Below are positions 60,253 to 64,000 of a stretch of 64,000 bases of DNA, piece after piece. Position 1 is the stretch's first letter. The number at the start of each line of letters is the position of its first letter. The DNA comes from Streptomyces sp. NBC_01288. GTDB taxonomy: Bacteria > Actinomycetota > Actinomycetes > Streptomycetales > Streptomycetaceae. Made by a program: the position numbers and the translations under genes. The notes beneath the pieces were generated by a model that was not told the origin of the DNA, searched no databases, and was given only the letters and a program-made list of their open reading frames with translations. The stretch covers positions 1,116,001-1,180,000 of the forward strand of contig NZ_CP108427.1 in assembly GCF_035982055.1 (NCBI RefSeq). Reading direction: 5' to 3'.

Positions 60253-61278
60253 CTACCGATAGAACTCGGGCCGCTCCACCAACTCCACTTCCACCCGAAC
60301 CCCGTCCTCCAACGCCCGTACCCCCGCCTCGCACACGGCCGCCGCCGCGTACCCGTCCCACACGCTCGGCCCGGTCACCTCGCCGCGGCGGGTGGCGTCG
60401 ACCCAGGTCTGGACCTCGCGGTCGTAGGCGTCGGCGAAGCGTTCGACGTAGTCCTGGGCGATGGTGCCGCCCCAGCGGCCGGCCATATTGGTGACCATGG
60501 CGTGGCCGTCGCCGATGCGGGCGGTGCCGCGTTCGCAGACGATCTCGGCCTGGACCTGGTAGCCGAAGCCACAGTTGACGAACATCTCGACGTCGACGAT
60601 CGCGCCGCCGTCGGTCTCGAAGACGACGAACTGCGGGTCCTGGAGGTCGTCCGGGGCGCTTGCCGTGGGGCGTGGGCGCAGCACCGTCACCGCGGTGATC
60701 TCGTGGCCGAGCAGCCAGCGCGTCGCGTCGGTCTCGTGGGCCACGGAGTCGCTGATGAGCATGGAACTGGTGAAGAAGGGCGGGCTGGCGGCGTTGCGGT
60801 GCCGGTTGTGGAGCATGAGCGGTCTGCCCAACTGGCCTGTACCCAGGAGGGACTTGAGTTTCATGTATTCGGCGTCGTAGCGCCGCATGAAGCCGACCTG
60901 CACCCGGCGGTGGCCGAGGCGCAGCTCCGCCTCCATCACGCGCAGCGCTGAGGCCGCGTCCGGTGTGAGCGGCTTCTCGCACAGGACCGGGAGGTCGTGC
61001 TCGAAGGCCGTCAGCAGGGCCGCCTCGTGGGCCGGGCCCGGTGAGGCGATCAGGACGGCGTCGACGTCGGCCGCCGCCATCGCCGCGGCCGGGTCGGTGT
61101 ACGCCGTGCAGCCGTCGACACCGGACGCGATGCGTTTGGCGCGCTCGGCGTCGACGTCCACGACGGCACTCACCCGGGCGCCGTTGACCACGTCCTGGAT
61201 TCTGCGGACGTGGTCGGCCCCCATCTTTCCGGTTCCGACGACTGCCACTCCGAGCGGGTCGCGCGGGTTCACGGCCAT
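60253..61278 (-). CDS. Gfo/Idh/MocA-family oxidoreductase
   Basis: This 341-residue protein has [17 protein letters not shown], the EKP motif in [26 protein letters not shown], and [15 protein letters not shown] as catalytic segment. It is closest to myo-inositol/scyllo-inositol dehydrogenases by pattern. It runs opposite to the other two dehydrogenase genes and belongs to the operon coming from the ABC transporter at the right edge. The ATG at 61278 has AAAGGACGG upstream. The 143-bp gap to the convergent gene shows a protein-like but start-less stretch in frame after this gene's stop. Confidence 0.9.
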   Translation of the reverse strand: MAVNPRDPLGVAVVGTGKMGADHVRRIQDVVNGARVSAVVDVDAERAKRIASGVDGCTAYTDPAAAMAAADVDAVLIASPGPAHEAALLTAFEHDLPVLCEKPLTPDAASALRVMEAELRLGHRRVQVGFMRRYDAEYMKLKSLLGTGQLGRPLMLHNRHRNAASPPFFTSSMLISDSVAHETDATRWLLGHEITAVTVLRPRPTASAPDDLQDPQFVVFETDGGAIVDVEMFVNCGFGYQVQAEIVCERGTARIGDGHAMVTNMAGRWGGTIAQDYVERFADAYDREVQTWVDATRRGEVTGPSVWDGYAAAAVCEAGVRALEDGVRVEVELVERPEFYR

Positions 61279-61316
61279 CGGCCGTCCTTTCGGGTCGTCA
61301 GGCAGCGCGGGAATCG

Positions 61317-62225
61317 TCAGGCACCGCAGGAACGGAGGAACTTGCGGGTGCGCTCCGCGATGGGGAGGGGCTTGTCCGGCTCGCAGGGATACATGTCCTG
61401 CTCGACGATCGCGAACAGCTCCACGCCCAGGCGTTGCGCCGCGATCAGCACCGGCTCCAACTCCGGTACGCCGGACGGCGGTTCGCACATCACTCCGCGC
61501 GCCACGGCCGGTCCGAACGGCACCTCGTTCCTGACGACGTCGGCGAGGATCTCCGGGTCGACCTGCTTGAGGTGCAGATAGCCGATGCGTTCGCCGTACG
61601 CCTCGATCAGCTTGACGCTGTCGCCGCCGCAGTAGGCGTAATGCCCGGTGTCCAGACAGAGGTTGACCAGTTCGGAGTCGGTCGAGTCGAGGAAGCGCTC
61701 GACGTGGTCCTCGGTGTCGAGATGGGTGTCGGCGTGCGGGTGGACGACGATGTCGAGCCCGTACGCCTCCTTCACCTCGTGCCCGAGTCGCTCCATGCCC
61801 TTGGTGAGGTGGGCCCACTGCTCGCCGGTCAGCTCCGGCGGCTCCAGGATCTCGGCGGTCTTGTCGTCCCGCCAGAAGGAGGGGATGACGACCAGGTGCC
61901 GCGCGCCCATCTCCTGGGTGAGCGCGGCGACTTGGCCGACGTGCTCCCATGTCTCGTCCCAGACCGAGGGACCCCGGTGCAGGCCGGTGAAGACCGTGCC
62001 CGCCGAGACCTTCAGGTCACGTCGGGCGATCTCGTCCGTGAGCCGGGCCGGGTCGGTCGGCAGATAGCCGTACGGTCCCAGCTCGATCCAGGAGTAGCCG
62101 GCCTGCGCGACCTCGTCCAGGAACCGTTCCCACGGCACCTGTTGGGGGTCGTCCGGGAACCACACGCCCCACGAGTCGGGTGCGGAGCCGACCCGGATGC
62201 GGTCCAGGAAGGGACGGTCCGACAT
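61317..62225 (-). CDS. Sugar phosphate isomerase/epimerase-type TIM-barrel protein (IolE/IolH-like)
   Basis: This 302-residue AP-endonuclease-2-type TIM barrel carries the metal ligands in [24 protein letters not shown] and [12 protein letters not shown], plus [20 protein letters not shown] at the start, a pattern seen in inosose dehydratase (IolE) and IolH proteins. It probably dehydrates or isomerises the keto-sugar made by the dehydrogenases. It lies two bases after the ATPase gene and 38 bases before the dehydrogenase gene. Confidence 0.88.
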   Translation of the reverse strand: MSDRPFLDRIRVGSAPDSWGVWFPDDPQQVPWERFLDEVAQAGYSWIELGPYGYLPTDPARLTDEIARRDLKVSAGTVFTGLHRGPSVWDETWEHVGQVAALTQEMGARHLVVIPSFWRDDKTAEILEPPELTGEQWAHLTKGMERLGHEVKEAYGLDIVVHPHADTHLDTEDHVERFLDSTDSELVNLCLDTGHYAYCGGDSVKLIEAYGERIGYLHLKQVDPEILADVVRNEVPFGPAVARGVMCEPPSGVPELEPVLIAAQRLGVELFAIVEQDMYPCEPDKPLPIAERTRKFLRSCGA

Positions 62226-62226
62226 G

Positions 62227-63141
62227 TCAGGCGGCCCCTTCGGGAGACGCGGCCACCGGCGCCTTCAGGGACTTCGCGTCGGGGAGCTCCTCGACGTCGA
62301 CACCGCGCACCTGCGACAACTCGTGCTTGAGCGCGGCGAGTTCGGTGCCGCCGGCCATGTGGTTCGTGAGCTCTTCGAGGGTGATCTCGCTGCGCTCCGC
62401 CGACAACTCCATCGTGCCCAGGCGCAGGACGCTGAAGTGGTCGCCGACCATGTAGGCGTGGTGCGGGTTGTGGGTGATGAAGATGACGCCGAGACCGCGT
62501 TCCCGCGCCGCGGCCACGTACTTCAGCACCACACCGGACTGCTTGACACCCAGCGCGGCGGTCGGCTCGTCCAGGATCAGGACGCGGGCGCCGAAGTAGA
62601 CGGCGCGGGCGATGGCCACACACTGGCGCTGGCCGCCGGAGAGGGTGCCGATGGGCTGGTCCAGGTTGTCCAGGACGATGCCCATGTTGCGCAGTTCTTC
62701 GTCCGCGGTCTTCTTCATCCGCTCGATGTCGAGACGGCGGACCGGCCAGGGGCCCTTCGTCATCTCCGAGCCGAGGAAGAAGTTGCGCCACACCGGCATC
62801 AGCGGCACGACGGCCAGGTCCTGGTAGACGGTCGCGATGCCGCGGTCCAGAGCCTGCCGCGGGGTGGTGAAGTGCACCGCCCCGCCGTCGACGAGGAACT
62901 CGCCCTCCGTGTGCTGGTGCAGCCCGGAGATGATCTTGATCAGGGTCGACTTGCCCGCGCCGTTGTCACCCAGCACACAGGTGACCTGGCCCGGGCGGAC
63001 CGCGAGGTCGACGCCGTGCAGGGCGCGGACGTTGCCGTACGCCTTGCCCGCGTTGCGCAGTTGGACGATCGGCGCGTCCGCGTCGCTCGGCGCCTTGTCT
63101 TCGAGGATGGCGCCGTGAGTGCCGGATTCGTTGCTTGCCAT
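62227..63141 (-). CDS. Sugar ABC transporter ATP-binding protein (CUT2, single-domain)
   Basis: This 304-residue ATPase has Walker [10 protein letters not shown], the signature [15 protein letters not shown], Walker [12 protein letters not shown], and the H-loop [10 protein letters not shown]. Only one ATPase domain is present, half the size of RbsA-type proteins, as in several inositol/ribose-type systems of actinobacteria. The C-terminal 50 residues are an acidic extension. It works with the permease encoded next and a binding protein presumably beyond the window. Confidence 0.92.
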   Translation of the reverse strand: MASNESGTHGAILEDKAPSDADAPIVQLRNAGKAYGNVRALHGVDLAVRPGQVTCVLGDNGAGKSTLIKIISGLHQHTEGEFLVDGGAVHFTTPRQALDRGIATVYQDLAVVPLMPVWRNFFLGSEMTKGPWPVRRLDIERMKKTADEELRNMGIVLDNLDQPIGTLSGGQRQCVAIARAVYFGARVLILDEPTAALGVKQSGVVLKYVAAARERGLGVIFITHNPHHAYMVGDHFSVLRLGTMELSAERSEITLEELTNHMAGGTELAALKHELSQVRGVDVEELPDAKSLKAPVAASPEGAA

Positions 63142-63146
63142 GAAGG

Positions 63147-64000
63147 TCACCTCCGGGTCGCGGTGCGCTGGACCCACAGATTGATGAGGACGGCGCCGAG
63201 CAGCATCACGCCGAGGAACGCCTTGAACCAGTCGGGGTTCCAGCCGGCGTAGACGATGCCCTGCTGCACCATGCCGAACATGAACGCGCCGAAGACGGGG
63301 CCGATCGCCGAGCCGGCGCCGCCGGTCAGCAGACAGCCGCCGATGACGGCCGCGGAGATGTAGATCAGCTCCTGGCCGACACCCTCGCCGGACTGCACGG
63401 TGTTGAAGGTGAACAGCTGGTGCATGCCCACGAACCAGGCACCCAGGCCGACCAGCATGAACAGGGAGATCTTCGTGAACGCCACGGGCACACCCACGGC
63501 CCGCGCGGAGTCCTTGTTGCCGCCGACCGCGAAGATCCAGTTGCCGTACTTCGTGCGCAGCAGCACCCAGGAGGCGATCGCCGCGAACACCAGCCAGTAG
63601 AAGATCGTGATCTTCACATCGACGCCGCCGATGTCGAACGACGCCGCGAAGATCTTCTTGGCCTGGCCGAAGCCGTCCATGTTGCTGATGTCGTCGGTCG
63701 CCACGTTCCCGGTGACCAGCTTCGTCACCGCGAGGTTCACGCCCTGGAGGATCAGGAAGCTGCCCAGCGTGATCAGGAAGCTCGGCAGTCCGGTCTTGAC
63801 GACCATCCAGCCGTTGAGGAAGCCGATCCCCAGCGACACCAGCAGCGCGACGACCACACCGACCCACACGTTCATGGTGAGTTGGTAGCTGAGCATGCTC
63901 GCGGTCAGCGCCGAGGTGATGACCGCGACACCGGCGGAGAGGTCGAACTCCCCGCCGATCATCAGCAGGGCGACCGGCAGCGCCATGATGCCGATCGTCG
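63147..64000 (-). CDS. Sugar ABC transporter permease (RbsC/CUT2 type), 5' end outside window
   Basis: The visible 284 residues are a BPD_transp_2 permease with at least seven helices. [23 protein letters not shown]-like [38 protein letters not shown] and [19 protein letters not shown] are hallmarks of ribose/inositol-type permeases. The frame is open to the right edge, so the N-terminus and true start lie beyond position 64000. It precedes the ATPase gene with a 5-base gap. Confidence 0.9.
   Translation of the reverse strand, partial: TIGIMALPVALLMIGGEFDLSAGVAVITSALTASMLSYQLTMNVWVGVVVALLVSLGIGFLNGWMVVKTGLPSFLITLGSFLILQGVNLAVTKLVTGNVATDDISNMDGFGQAKKIFAASFDIGGVDVKITIFYWLVFAAIASWVLLRTKYGNWIFAVGGNKDSARAVGVPVAFTKISLFMLVGLGAWFVGMHQLFTFNTVQSGEGVGQELIYISAAVIGGCLLTGGAGSAIGPVFGAFMFGMVQQGIVYAGWNPDWFKAFLGVMLLGAVLINLWVQRTATRR

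Noticed and set aside
58928..60982. Long minus-strand open frame opposite the Gfo/Idh genes
   Set aside because: It is antisense to two clear dehydrogenase genes, is rich in Arg, Gly and Pro, and shows no domain. High GC makes such mirror frames common.

Overview
The window is chromosomal DNA from an actinobacterium, almost certainly a Streptomyces or close relative. It has very high GC with strong third-position GC, GTG/TTG starts, ATGA/GTGA-coupled operons, Tat and lipoprotein secretion signals, LacI-type control of secreted glycoside hydrolases, a copy of a GC-rich hairpin repeat typical of Streptomyces, and small 'DLLRV..ALC' leader peptides of the kind found before streptomycete sulfur genes. 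I see no phage, plasmid, IS or CRISPR signature. The most island-like spot is a decayed LysR remnant beside a tRNA-Pro.

Region A (1-15.7 kb): sulfur and thio-compound acquisition. A THI5/SsuA-type ABC uptake operon with a phosphotransferase lies on the plus strand (21-4718). On the minus strand lie a cystine-type amino-acid ABC transporter, a GNAT acetyltransferase and four luciferase-like (LLM) flavin monooxygenases (5326-14085), plus an ECM4/glutathionyl-hydroquinone-reductase-like protein (14605-15489). Four short leader peptides (938-1027, 10245-10334, 14238-14387, 15557-15670) sit before these units. The gene set matches the Bacillus ytm/yxe operons that recover sulfur from S-alkyl or S-succino cysteines. 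I regard this as the most interesting system in the window.

Region B (15.7-41.5 kb): plant polysaccharide use. It holds two secreted alginate-lyase-superfamily proteins, one of them a 1148-residue modular enzyme, and a GH28-like beta-helix enzyme with its sugar ABC transporter. Next come a half-size ABC exporter divergent from a GH43-like enzyme, and a second sugar ABC transporter divergent from a LacI regulator and a DUF2264 protein. The region ends with a cellulose set (GH6, GH9, GH1 and a LacI/CebR-like repressor) carrying AGCGCT boxes.

Region C (41.5-47.9 kb): a TarS/TarP-like glycosyltransferase, a LysR remnant, tRNA-Pro(GGG), a YceI-like protein, a NUDIX protein, and an MFS efflux pump divergent from its probable TetR repressor.

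Region D (47.9-53.9 kb): an aromatic catabolic operon (FAD phenol-type hydroxylase, hydroxyquinol 1,2-dioxygenase, maleylacetate reductase) divergent from an AcoR/Fis-type regulator. The regulator contains a 36-bp coding minisatellite. A TGTCTC-N5-GAGACA box in this promoter region recurs upstream of the YceI-like gene.

Region E (53.9-64 kb): a membrane protein, a cupin, and a cyclitol/sugar-acid-type catabolic locus: a LacI regulator, a 2-oxoglutarate dioxygenase-like protein, an SDR, three Gfo/Idh/MocA dehydrogenases, a TIM-barrel isomerase and a ribose/inositol-type ABC transporter whose permease runs off the right edge.
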